DNA from: Brachionus koreanus
Taxonomy: Eukaryota > Rotifera > Eurotatoria > Ploima > Brachionidae
Assembly (NCBI GenBank): GCA_016987375.1
Contig: PJRA01000443.1
Location: forward strand, 812,663-876,662
Reading direction: 5' to 3'
DNA length: 64,000 nucleotides
The notes below the pieces were generated by a model. It saw nothing but the letters and a program-made list of their open reading frames with translations. It ran no database searches and was not told the origin of the DNA. A program made the translations under genes and the position numbers. Positions 12,747 to 24,000 of the stretch are shown one piece after another; the stretch's first letter is position 1, and each line of letters opens with the position of its first letter.

Positions 12747-14782
12747 TTTTTTGTAATAAAATTTTTAATTAATTTAATTTTAAATTTTTTTTTTTATTTT
12801 TTTTTTGTTGATATCACAGGAAATTATGAAGATTTGAAGAAAAATTAAAATAAAAATTTAATTTAATGGTCAAAAAAAATTTATTTAGTCTATGTATGTT
12901 GCTATATTCTGTGAGATTTTTAACCTTTTCAAATTAAATTAAGCTGTTAATATGCCATAGTAACTTAGGAACAAAACAAAAATTGATTTTAGAAAATATC
13001 TAAATGAAATGTACTTTTCAAAATTTTATTTGAAAAGCTTAAAAAAAAGTGCTATTTCAGTGTTGATTTTCCAAAAGATTAAATTGTACATATCTAAAAG
13101 AAAGAAAAAATTAGGCTTTAATTTTTTTTTCCAAACTTTTATTTCCACATATTTTTCATTTTAGAAATTTAAATTTAGTTTTACTAATCTATGCTTTAGA
13201 CTCAAATTTATTATCCAAGAATTTAAAGGTTAATTTATTGCGTAAAATAAAATTTTTAATGATTTTTAATTAAGGTCTTTTTATTAACGGAAAGTCATGG
13301 GGTACCAGAAAAATACCAAGTAATAACCAAAAAGAAATAAGAAAAATAAGAATTAATTTAAATAAAATAAAAAAATTCAAAATAATAAGAAGAAAAAACA
13401 AATTTTGCTGATTTTTCTTGGCGTCTAGTCAGCAATTTTAATCAAAAAATTTTGTATCTAGTTAAAAAATTTAAAAATTTATTTAAACATTTTTTTTAGT
13501 ATAAATCCAAAAAATTCAATTAGACAATAATTTATTTTAAAAAGAAATTTACACAAGACTACCACACAAGTTTATCATAGATTCAAAATTTTTAATCAGC
13601 ATTAAATTATCTCTCAGAATATATTAAAATTAATATTCAAATTAAATTGAATTTTATTTGGCGTATTTTTCTTTATTTAAAGCTATTTTTTATTCTGTTT
13701 TTAGTTTTTTATTTTAATAAGACTTTTCTTAATTATTGTGTTAGGAAATAAAAACTTATTTTTTTTATTCCTTAATTCAAAATTAAGAATCAATCCATGA
13801 GTATGTATTTTATTTACTTATTTTCAATTCTTAATAATTTTATATTTTTGATTTTGTAATCAAAAAATTCTTTCTTGAAATGTTGCAGAATTTCTAATTT
13901 ACATAATCATGGCGGTGCATTATTAACGCTTATTTTTGTTCAAAAAGCATTCAATTGAATCTTGGCTTGAAAGAAAATTATTTGTTAAATTTGTTTTTGT
14001 TTAAAAACGGTTCTTTGGGAATCCATGTGTTTAGTCTAAAATGCTAAATTAGCACATTTTATTTCATTTAGTCAGAATATCTTTATTTTACCTAGCCTTA
14101 TGATTTAGAAACAAAAAAATCAAAAAAAAAGTTATGATTTTAAAATGTTATTTAAATAAGTAAAATTTGTAATAAGCAATTATATAATTTAAAAATAGAA
14201 AATTCTATTTTCAACAAACATAATTAAGTTGTGATTTTCTTCTAATTCTATATTTTAATTAAGTTTCTATCAATTTTTGTCACTATTTTTATCAAAATTA
14301 ATAAGACTTTTATTGTTTTCTATAGAAATCATCTAATGAATAAGACTGGTGTACGAAATAAATTTCGAGCACTTAATCGAAATCTATAAATTATGACAAG
14401 TCATAAACCATTTATTGAATTTATTATTTTGAGTTATAAACCCAATGAAATGCAGAAATTTTTTATTTTTATTTGTAAATATGTAATGTTAATTCCTTTC
14501 ATTGATTTATTTTTAAAATTAATTTGAAAAATGGCTTTAATATTGCTAATTTTCTCCAAACTGGTCGTTTACCTGTTTTATGTGTCAAAAAAATTATGAA
14601 TTTTCTACCAGCTTATCTTTATTTTTAATGTTATTTAATTTTTCTCACAAATTTTCTAAATTCATGTTAAACTTTAAAAAAGTAAATTTCAAATTAACCC
14701 AAATTTTTGTATTTTTAATAAAATTAATAGTTAACAAGCATATTTTACAGAATTTTCTAGCTATTTAGAGGATCATTCTGAA
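12747..14782. other. Large AT-rich intergenic region
   Basis: About 2 kb of A/T-rich sequence with homopolymer runs and no sustained coding frame. The short frame at 14580-14768 ends just before the GLUT start and is Phe/Asn/Lys-rich; it may be 5' untranslated sequence. Nothing else can be supported. Confidence 0.5.
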
Positions 14783-16804
14783 ATGGAAAATGATTTAGAG
14801 TCAAAGCGAGAAAATGAAAATGCCACTAGACAATCTCTTCTATTAAATGAGAGCAGGTCTCAAAAAAGAGATATTTACAAAAAATTAACTACACAAAAAA
14901 AATTTGTAAGTATTCTCAAAATATTTTTTTGTCAATTGACCTTAAAATAACTTTTTAGGCAATGCGAGGCCATATTTAATTTGTTCTAATTTAAAAAATT
15001 TAAGCTAAAAAAGAAAAAAAACTTATATCACAATTGATTTGCATATCTCACGCTTTCATATCTCATGATTTAGAAATACACCGCTCTAATAAGGTTATAT
15101 CATCAAAAAAAAAAAAAGAATAAAAGTTTAAGCTAAATTTAAAAAAAATAATTTAATTGCTTAAATGGTATAAGATAACAATTAAAATTTTTTTTATTAT
15201 TTTTTTTTTCTATTTATAAAAGGGCCTCACAAAAAAGCTTATTTTTAGTCTTGCTTCAGCTGTAATTGGCTCAGCATTCCAATTTGGTTTCAATACAGGT
15301 GTTATAAATGCTCCAGGAGAAGTATATTTTGGCTATTTAAAATTCAAATTGCAAATAAAGTATTCTAATTGTTTAAGTTAATTCGCCAATTTATAAATCA
15401 AAGTCACTTGAGTCGATATGGTAATGAGCTCTCTGAATCGACAATAGGATCATTATGGGCTTTTACAGTCGCAATATTTGCCGTCGGTGGATGCATTGGT
15501 GGTCTATTGAATGGATTTTTTGCCGACTATTTTGGTCGCAAAAAAAGTCTTTTGCTTAACAATATACTAGGCATACTGGGAGGTTTGTTGATGGGGCTTT
15601 CAAAATATGTCAATTCATATGAAATGATAATAGTTGGTAGACTTATTATTGGTCTTAATTGTGGACTAAATTCAGGTCTTTGTCCCATGTACTTAAATGA
15701 ACTATCACCAGTTGATATCCGTGGTTCAGTAGGAGCTCTTTTTCAATTGGGAGTTACATCAACGATTATGTTGTCACAAATTCTTGGTTTGCCGGAAATA
15801 TTTGGCACCGATACTTTATGGCCTTTACTTTTGGGAATTACTAGTTTATTTTCAGTTTTTCAATTCTTAACACTTCCATTTTGTCCCGAAAGTCCACGAT
15901 TTTTGCTCATAAACAAAGGATTGCAATATGAAGCAGAAAAAGCATTGATTGCTCTTAGAGGATCTAAAGAAATCGGACAAGAAATTGAAGACATGAGAAT
16001 TGAAGCTGAAATGCAAAAATCTCAGCCAAAATTCTCCATTTTAAGTTTATTTTCTACAAGAGCTTTACTTTTACCAACAATTATTAGTATAGTCCTTCAT
16101 TTGTCTCAACAACTAAGTGGTATAAATGCGGTAATTATTTTTTTGTTTAAAATAAATTAATTTTTGTTTATTTATTTCAATATTTAAAAAAGGTATTTTA
16201 CTATTCTAATGATATATTGAACAAATCGGGTATTGAAAATAGCCAATATGCTACTCCATTCATTGGTTTAATAATGGTTGTAATGACTTTAATATCTATT
16301 CCGCTAATGGAAAAATCAGGTCGAAGATTTTTACATTTACTTGGTTTAGGCGGAATGTTTGTCTTTAGCATTTTTATGACAGTAGCTTTTGTTTTACAAA
16401 GCAAATACGACTGGTTGAAATATTTGAGCATCGTTTCCATGATGCTATACATTGTTTTCTTTGCAATCGGACCAGGCTCTATTCCATGGATGATTGTAGC
16501 TGAGCTTTTCTCGCAAGGACCGCGCTCTGCAGCAGTTAGTTTAGCTGTTTTAGTAAATTGGTCTGCCAATGTAGCTGTCGGACAAGGCTTTCCACCGTTG
16601 TTTGATAATGTCACAAAAAATTGGACATTTTTGCTGTTTACTATATTTTTGGCATTTTTCTGGGTCTTTACATTTTTGTTTTTGCCTGAAACTAAAAACA
16701 AAAAAGTCGAAGAAATAACAGCTTATTTTCAAGACAGAAAAAATCTTTTTGCATTTAAATCAAATAAGAACTCATTTAACACTGTAGAAGACTTCAAGAT
16801 TTAA
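14783..16804 (+). CDS. Class I facilitative glucose transporter (GLUT1-4-like, SLC2A)
   Basis: Four exons join in phase: 14783-14905, 15223-15321, 15378-16130 and 16193-16804, giving 528 residues with 12 predicted membrane helices. Diagnostic motifs in order: FQFGFNTGVINAPGE in TM1, DYFGRKKS after TM2, GRLIIGLNCGLNSGL in TM4, PESPRFLL after TM6, QQLSGINAV in TM7 (the QLS triplet marks class I glucose transporters), GPGSIPWMIVAELFSQGPR in TM10 and PETKNKKVEE after TM12. Role: plasma-membrane uniport of glucose or related hexoses. The N-terminal 40 residues are charged and cytosolic. Substrate is assigned by motif only. Confidence 0.93.
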
Positions 16805-17006
16805 AGAGAACAAAAATCTGTTTTTATTTTTGTTTACAAATTTTTTTTTTTTTTCATTTATAAAATAAATTAAAGCGTTTTAAAGATTTTTTCTTAAAAA
16901 AAAATTTATGCATATCAATAATTTTATTTAAAACTTTTAATCATCAATATTTTTGATAAGTATGTTTTTATAGTAAAACCTTATAGTCAAATCTTTCTCA
17001 AAACCA

Positions 17007-17365
17007 GTTTTGTGAAATTTAGTACCATAGAACAGAACAAAATGTTAAAAATTCTTATAACTTTTCTTTTAAAAGTCAAATTCTGTAAATGCAACACGGT
17101 GCAACATACAATGTTGCACTATTATGAACAGTCTGTTAAAACTCTGCAATTTAGTATATNNNNNNNNNNNNNNNNNNNNNNNNNNNNNNNNNNNNNNNNN
17201 NNNNNNNNNNNNNNNNGCAGACTTTGACTTTTGATGCAACTAAGTATGTTGCAGTTTGTTGCACTTGTTACAGAACTAATTAAAAGCCCTCAGAAAAAAA
17301 GTTATAAGCTTTGTAAGCACTAATTTTTTTTCTATTATTCTATTTTGTACCAAATTTCACAGAAC
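17007..17365. mobile_element. Foldback / long-TIR non-autonomous DNA element (MITE-like)
   Basis: The two ends are imperfect inverted repeats: GTTTTGTGAAATTTAGTACC at 17007-17026 against the complement of the right end, GTTCTGTGAAATTTGGTACA, read from 17365. Similarity continues inward on both arms: ATAGAA, then CTTATAACTTTT, then TTCTGTAA, then GCAACATAC followed by GTTGCA. Each arm is therefore about 130-150 bp and the whole unit could fold into one hairpin. There is no open frame of transposase type. The 57-N gap sits at the centre of the palindrome, where sequencing of a hairpin would fail. Target-site duplication is unclear; CTCAAAACC flanks both sides. Confidence 0.75.
17160..17216. other. 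Assembly gap (57 N)
   Basis: A run of 57 undetermined bases in the middle of the foldback element. The true length may differ. Confidence 0.99.
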
Positions 17366-17587
17366 CCTCAAAACCTATTTTCTGAACAACTAGAATTTTA
17401 ATTTTTTATTCTATTTTTTCTATTAGTAAAGTCTATTGTAACATAATTTTTCGAGATTTTGATAATTTTATTAAAAATTTTTTTTTTTATTTAAAGATTG
17501 AAAATAGTTTAGAAAATTAAGACAAAATTTGGAGCCTGTAAATAGAATCTTAAAGAAGGGTATACGCTAAAATAAAGAGTTTGTTAG

Positions 17588-17719
17588 AAATTGCAGGGAT
17601 TTTTTAGATTTGCAGATAATTGGGACAAGTTGAGAAGTGAAGTAATTGAAGCAAAGACTGTAAATGCCTTAAAAGTGCTTCACAAAAAGCTTCAACTTCA
17701 GCTTATTGCAGCTCATTAA
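17588..17719 (+). mobile_element. 3'-terminal remnant of a LINE reverse-transcriptase ORF
   Basis: The frame after a TAG at 17585-17587 reads about 43 residues containing FFRFADNWDKLRSEVIEAKT followed by VNALK, then stops at 17717-17719. This matches the usual C-terminal end of jockey/CR1-type RT polyproteins: F..R..D.WN.LP..VV.A.TVN.FK. Upstream frames are broken, so it is a dead fragment. Orientation is opposite to the fragment at the start of the window. The assignment rests on this short motif. Confidence 0.65.
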
Positions 17720-17964
17720 TATTAATAATAATAGTAAAAAGGTGGAAACTTTTTTTTTACAGGCTTTTGTAATTTTGAGAACCATTTAATAGCTATTTAT
17801 TTATTTTAAATAAATTTATTGTTAAAAATGGAAACGAAAAAAAAATTAAAATGACTTAAACAACATTAATTTAAATACAAATTTCACAAAAAAAAAAAAA
17901 CAAAATTAAAAATTTTTTTTTAAAAAATCCATGCCTGAAAAATTACCTATGAATAGAAAAAATA

Positions 17965-19419
17965 TTAGAAAAAGAATAATCTATTATCTGCTTTGATTAT
18001 TTCTCGGGCAGTTTTTTGAATATCTTGACACATGTTTGCTTTATCAATCGAATCATTTTCTAAATAGTCAATAAATGGTCTAGCTTTATTCCATTGAATT
18101 ACATTAGTCAAATAAATTAATTGTATATTTTGGTTATTGTTTCTTTTTTTCAAAAAATATCTAGCTCTTTGATTATACGGGATTCTTCTTCTACGCTGAT
18201 TAAGCTTTAGGTTCGATGAATTTAAAATATTAGCCATGAACAAATATTTACTATTTATTCGTCTAGCTCCTTTCTTAAGACGCTGACATACACAATGATT
18301 TTTTTTTCTATTCTCAAATCTCTTTCTAAATTTTCGATTTTCGATCAAATTTCTTATTCTTTTTCGCTTTGATTGAGACAAACTAGGCTCTCTGGCTTCA
18401 AAAGCTCGATTTGCATCTGACCCGGACATTTTTAAGTGCATATTTGACATCAAATACAAATTCAGCTCATATGGGTCGTAATATTCCCTAGTTGGATAGA
18501 CTATCTCTTTAACATAATTTCTTAATTGATTTCTATTAACAAACTCAGCACCTTTGAGTACTTTTCTGTTGCGTCGACTTATTTTCAAGTACAACGATCG
18601 AGTTTTGTTCATTCTATTTACAATTATCTTCTCTCTTGGCGCCAAATTGGTCAAATCTAACCGACTTATTCTAATTGTCTGAATACGACCTCTCAAAACA
18701 ATGTCAGAATTGCAGTAACCATGAACAATCTGTTCCATGTTTAAACGATCTTTGTCACAGCCAAAGCAAATGGGATCTTTCAAAAAAATGGCATCTCTTC
18801 CATTCATAGGATTGAGCGAAGTTTTAGAAGTTAGCCGAAACGGCTTAGTGCTTGGGTCTACTATTGCCGATGTTGTAGTTGCTGTTGTCTTAGTTGTCGT
18901 GGATATGATCGTTTTAAACGTAGTTGGTTCAACTTCTAGTGGAATCAATTTGTCAGATGAGGGGATACAGAGGCCGTTTTCAGGAAATTGGCTGCAGTTG
19001 AACATAGAAGGCCAAGGGTAGCTGTATCTGAGCATTTGGCCTTCGCAGCTTTGTCTAACTGATTCACATAGTGACCTGCAAGGATATATGGCCTGTGCTT
19101 GTTCAACGCATACAGGCGCGAACATTGAACATAAAAACAATTGAGCGTCTTTGTGACAATTTAGTGATAACAGTGGCACCCAAGCCGATGACTGATAGAC
19201 TACTTCATCAACTGTGTCATGTCCGAGTAAATTAGGCATTTTCATCCGTTTATAGTTTATATTTTTGCACAAACTCATGTTGGTAGGTATGTCCATGCAA
19301 ACAGGTTTGCCATAAAAAGTTGAATCCCAATCGGACATATTTGGATCGTACATGTCTAAAAGCGAATAGGACTGAACATAATGCACCACTACTGTCATTG
19401 TTAAAAACAGCAATTTCAT
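17965..19419 (-). CDS. Secreted frizzled-related protein (frizzled CRD plus netrin-like domain)
   Basis: A single-exon frame. The Met at 19417-19419 is preferred over one 25 codons upstream because it directly starts a signal peptide (MKLLFLTMTVVVHYVQS), giving about 484 residues. The frizzled cysteine-rich domain follows: CMDIPTNMSLCKNINY, PNLLGHDTVDEV, LNCHKDAQLFLCSMFAPVCV, YPCRSLCESVRQSC, YPWPSMFNCSQFP. A Thr-rich linker leads to a netrin-like (NTR) domain starting CFGCDKDRLNMEQIVHGYC. The family binds Wnt or Frizzled outside the cell and tunes Wnt signalling. The C-terminal 150 residues are unusually Arg/Lys/Asn-rich and much longer than in vertebrate sFRPs. The sFRP1/2/5 versus 3/4 class is not resolved. 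Confidence 0.9.
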   Translation of the reverse strand: MKLLFLTMTVVVHYVQSYSLLDMYDPNMSDWDSTFYGKPVCMDIPTNMSLCKNINYKRMKMPNLLGHDTVDEVVYQSSAWVPLLSLNCHKDAQLFLCSMFAPVCVEQAQAIYPCRSLCESVRQSCEGQMLRYSYPWPSMFNCSQFPENGLCIPSSDKLIPLEVEPTTFKTIISTTTKTTATTTSAIVDPSTKPFRLTSKTSLNPMNGRDAIFLKDPICFGCDKDRLNMEQIVHGYCNSDIVLRGRIQTIRISRLDLTNLAPREKIIVNRMNKTRSLYLKISRRNRKVLKGAEFVNRNQLRNYVKEIVYPTREYYDPYELNLYLMSNMHLKMSGSDANRAFEAREPSLSQSKRKRIRNLIENRKFRKRFENRKKNHCVCQRLKKGARRINSKYLFMANILNSSNLKLNQRRRRIPYNQRARYFLKKRNNNQNIQLIYLTNVIQWNKARPFIDYLENDSIDKANMCQDIQKTAREIIKADNRLFFF

Positions 19420-21057
19420 TTTATCGATTAATCTAACAAAAAAATATTCTTTGAATAAAAAAATTTGTTTTAAATAAAAGAATAACTGAAACACCTTTAA
19501 AAAAGAAGTAAATGTGTTCTTTTGATCGGCACAAAAAAATGAAAAAAAAAATGCTAGAAAATGTGTGATAAATTGATTGATTTTTTTTATTTTTGTTTAT
19601 GAGATAATTGATGTGTTTTTATCATTTAAAGATCTAAATTTTGACAAATTAACAACTAGAAGCTGACTTTTTCAAACAAGAAGAAAAAAAAAAATTAAGA
19701 ATGAAAAAATTTTCTTATTTGCAATTGAAATTTAAATGAGAATCTAGTTAATTATAGTTCATAAGTCCGAATTTAATTAAAGAGCTGAATTTTAAGCTGA
19801 TTTCGACTGATCGATAAGTCTAGATAGAAAAAATATCAATAGAATCGATAGACACACAGATGAAATGTATCAAAATAAAAGAATTTCTTTTCTTCGTTAT
19901 CAAAAAAATATTTATCATTTTTTATCTTAATCGCATATTTAATTAGACTGGCCTAACATTCATTTAATTACAGATATTTTCATTTTGAAAAAGAATATTC
20001 TGACAAGTTCAAACTTTGTTTATTTTTGAATAATAACCTAAAACAAAATAATTTATATTTTGGCCAGTGTGTGAATATGTTCATGTACACTAATCAATTA
20101 TAAAATATTTCCCTTGAATTAATTAATTAATGAGATACTAATTTTACTGTTAAACAATTAATCCAACAGAAAAATTACTTTTTCCGAACAAAAGAAAAAC
20201 TTAAAATTCTCATTATATAATAGAATAATTTGAAGCCTGTTGATTTATGGTTAAAAAATTTTATAATAGTCACGTACTTTACGCAATAAATATTTTTGGT
20301 CATTGTAAATTTTACTAGATTGTTTAGCATATTTTAAAAATTCAATTTCAATATTGCACAATCTAGAAAAATCGTTTTTAATGAGTGGAAAGTTTCTTTT
20401 TATGTTTTTATAGTCTCAAAATTTTCAATAAAAATAAACAGATTTTTAACAAAAAAAAAAAGAAAAGAGTTTTTTTTTTAAAGTATTATTTTTTTAATAT
20501 TCAATATTATTCATTCAAGAAAGATTGAATTATTGGAAATTTAACTCAACAATTTAACATGATGGATTCTTCAACAACATTTAAAAACTTGATAATACTT
20601 TTTTCTTGTTCATATTTTTCTATGTGAGAACATTCAACTTAACCATATATATTTAATAGTTACCGATTATTAAAACAAAACTAAAGGAATATGTCAAAAT
20701 TAAAAATTTTTTTATCAAATTTTCACTATTTTGGTAATTAAGTAATGTATTTAGTTTATTTATCGGACTAAAGTTTTAATATTCCAACTATTTGGACAAT
20801 TTTGATTGTTTTTTCAAAATTTTATTTCATTTTTTATTCAAAAAGCTAATAAAAAAATGTTTAAAAAACTATTTTTTTTTATTTAATTTCAGGATTATTT
20901 GATTTGAACAAGAAAAAAATAAAAAATCTGGTTTATTTTAAAAAAATTTTTAAATGTCAAATTTATTCTTTATAAATCTAATCTTCATATTAATTTTTTC
21001 TATAAAAAAAATTTAACTAATATTAAAAAATGAAAAAACTAATCATGTAAAAAATGT
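19420..21057. other. AT-rich intergenic region
   Basis: About 1.6 kb upstream of sFRP and downstream of KIDINS220. No coding frame, tRNA or clear repeat. It should contain the sFRP promoter. Confidence 0.5.
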
Positions 21058-24000
21058 TCAATAACATTCATCTTCATCTTCAAAAATAAAATAGGTTTTT
21101 GTGGTTGAATCTTCATCCAAGTTTTTTAAACCACTTTCGCTTCTTGTCCTATTTGTATCACTTGCTACATTTGATTTAATCGACGACGCCGACTTTTTTG
21201 TCTTTAAATCCGATTTGACTAAAGCACTTGGTTCATTATTCGATACTATTTGCTTTTTAACTTTTATTAGATTTTTTTTTAAATTATCCATTTTGATAGA
21301 TTCACGTCTTCCCTTTAAAAAGCAAAAGAAATAAAAATACAAAAAAAAACTAACCATATCATAAAATACTTTTTTCTGCTTATTTTTCATTTTATTATCT
21401 TGCAAATTTGCTTCTTCATCGGTAGACTCACTACTAATTTTATTTTGTTCTTCACTATACAAAATACTTATTGATGTCTCATTGTCTTCATTAATCGAGC
21501 CTGACACTGTTCTTGAATTTGATCTTTCTGTTTTATGAAACAGATTATCTATACTCTTGAAAATTTTTTTGCCCAATTTGGTCATTGGACTTACATCATC
21601 CGACTGAATTTGAGTACTATTTTCGACTGATACAACTTGTTCCTCTTCTTGGCTCTTATTTTTCCGTTCACTATTTTCTTCGCTGCTCAGCTCACTATTT
21701 TCATCATCGCACGCTTCTATATTTGTCAAATTTGACTGCTTAACAAGAATAGAATTCAGTGGTTTTTTTTTCGCATCGTCAAGACTTATGTCCTCAATTA
21801 GCTTTTTTTCCTCTCTGACTGGAGTAACTGTGAACTCAACTTTACGATGTGAACCACCCAAAGTGGCTTGAGATGGTGTCTTATTTTTTGATGTTGCTAA
21901 AGATTCTTTGTTTAAAATTAATTTTTGATTTTGTAAGCGCTTATTAATAATCCAATCTTTGAATAAAAACCAATCGCCAAAACTCATATTTAATTCTGAT
22001 TTAAGAGCTTCTAGATCGCACTTTAACAAAACTTTGCCATTAACATTTTTCTCCTTAAAGGTGTTTATATAAATTTCTTTAAAATCTTCACTCAAAAATT
22101 CAATATTATTCAAGAGTGATTCGCATACATCGACCACTTTCATGTCTCGCAAAGGCTTGGTCATGTCTAATTGAAGATAAGCCGGCGAGTCAACTGGACT
22201 CGTTAAACTGATTAAGTTAGATGTTTGGGTGTCTTTGTACTTTCTTTGTGTAATTTCGTTAAAATTTGAATCTGACTGTAACGTGGCTATCGACAATGGT
22301 GTTTGATGCAAGTTTGGACTGGGCATTGGAACTCTAGATGATTGAAATTGCTGACCATATCCAAGCGTAAGATTTGGATTTTGAATCATATTAAAATTTT
22401 CCATATTATTGAAATTTAAAATATTTGAATTAAATGGAAAATTATTTATTTTATCTTCTTTTGCATCAATGGATTCTTTAATCAGTTTTATTAGGTACGG
22501 ATCCAGATTTACGGTACATGGTAGAATTTTTTTCAGTATAGTACAAGTAAGTTTGGGCTCACAGTTTTGAATAAAATGTTCAAATTTGCGAGCATTTCGG
22601 TCAAGTTCTAATAGTGGTTCATTATTTGTGGGAATTTGATTTTTTACTTGTTCGTATACTTCGTTGAGTGTGGTTTCTTCAGTGAATATTTCTTCGTGTT
22701 CTTCATAATGCATCACTATCCATGAACATCGATATGGCCATTGTTCATTTATGTAAATCCAGGATGCCAAAATACGCCAATTAAAGTCAATGTGGTATGC
22801 TCGCAACAATCGACCAGTCAAAGCTATTATGTTTATCAATCGACGTAGGTTGCGAGGATTTACGTCTGAGAAGTAGTCACTTTTTATTAATTGATCAGTC
22901 AAATCAATAGCTGACATCTTTAAAATTAAATTAAAAAAACTTGATTAGTTTTAAGCTTTTAAATTTATTCCATTTCAAAACTTAAAACTTTAAATGTAGA
23001 AAAATTTTTATGGTATAATTTAACTTTATTTTTTTTGTTTCTGAAGGAGTATTGGCTCAATACAAATAAACAAATAAATAAACATATATAAAGCTGTAAT
23101 AAGCTTCAATATCAAGACTAATCAATTGGTTTAGTCCATTTATATTGAAAGACCCATTTTGGTTGACTCAAGCTTACATAAATGTAACAGAACTTGTTAT
23201 TGGGTACCATCAGTGGCAAAAAAAATTTTTTTTCTAATTATCAATTTCTCAATAAATTTTATTTTTGTACACGGACATCAAAACGGTCAACACCAAGATT
23301 TGGCGATCCACTGACCGTCATTGACGGTACCCAAAACTACAAATAACTATGCTGCAGTATTTTTTTTTTATTTCTAATTAACCTTAATTTTAATTTATCA
23401 AAAAATGGAAGAATTTTTGTTCGATTTGTATTTTAAGTTCCAGTTAAAAGAATAAAAATTTATCAAAATTATTAGAAATTTTTAGAAATAAAAAACTTTA
23501 CAAATCTAAATGCTTAATTTTCTAAATTAAATTTGAAAAATTATCCATGCTCAAAAAATCTGCTCCCATCTTCACTCTTTTTTTCAATTAAGTATTTTAA
23601 ATTAGTTTTATTACCGGTTTCGAACTTCTCTTACGGCTTTTCTTGTTTTTCTTTCCTTGTCCGACCTCATTTCCAATTTTAGAGATTATATCAGTTGATG
23701 AGCCAATCTACATAGAAATTTATCAATGAAAGCAAAAAAATAAAATTTAAGTTCAACATACCAATGTGCTATTTCTTTTAAAAATTTTGTTAGGCATTTT
23801 GGATAAAGCTTTGGCTTTGGAAAGATCTACTTGCAGATAAATAGGCATATGAATGATGGTTCTTAAGTAGTCATGTCCATTAACATTTCCATTTCGGAAT
23901 GCAGCTATCAAATTTCCTTCAATTCCTTTGATTAACACATGAGGGTCAACGGCAAGAATGCTAACAAATGGATCGCCTTCTTTGGTAAAAAGCACATGCA

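Larger units (their letters stand above)
16805..17964. other. Intergenic region with mobile-element remnants and an assembly gap
   Basis: Lies between the 3' ends of GLUT (+) and sFRP (-). It contains a foldback element (17007-17365), a run of 57 undetermined bases at 17160-17216, and a decayed LINE RT tail (17588-17719). The remainder is A/T-rich with no genes seen. Confidence 0.7.
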
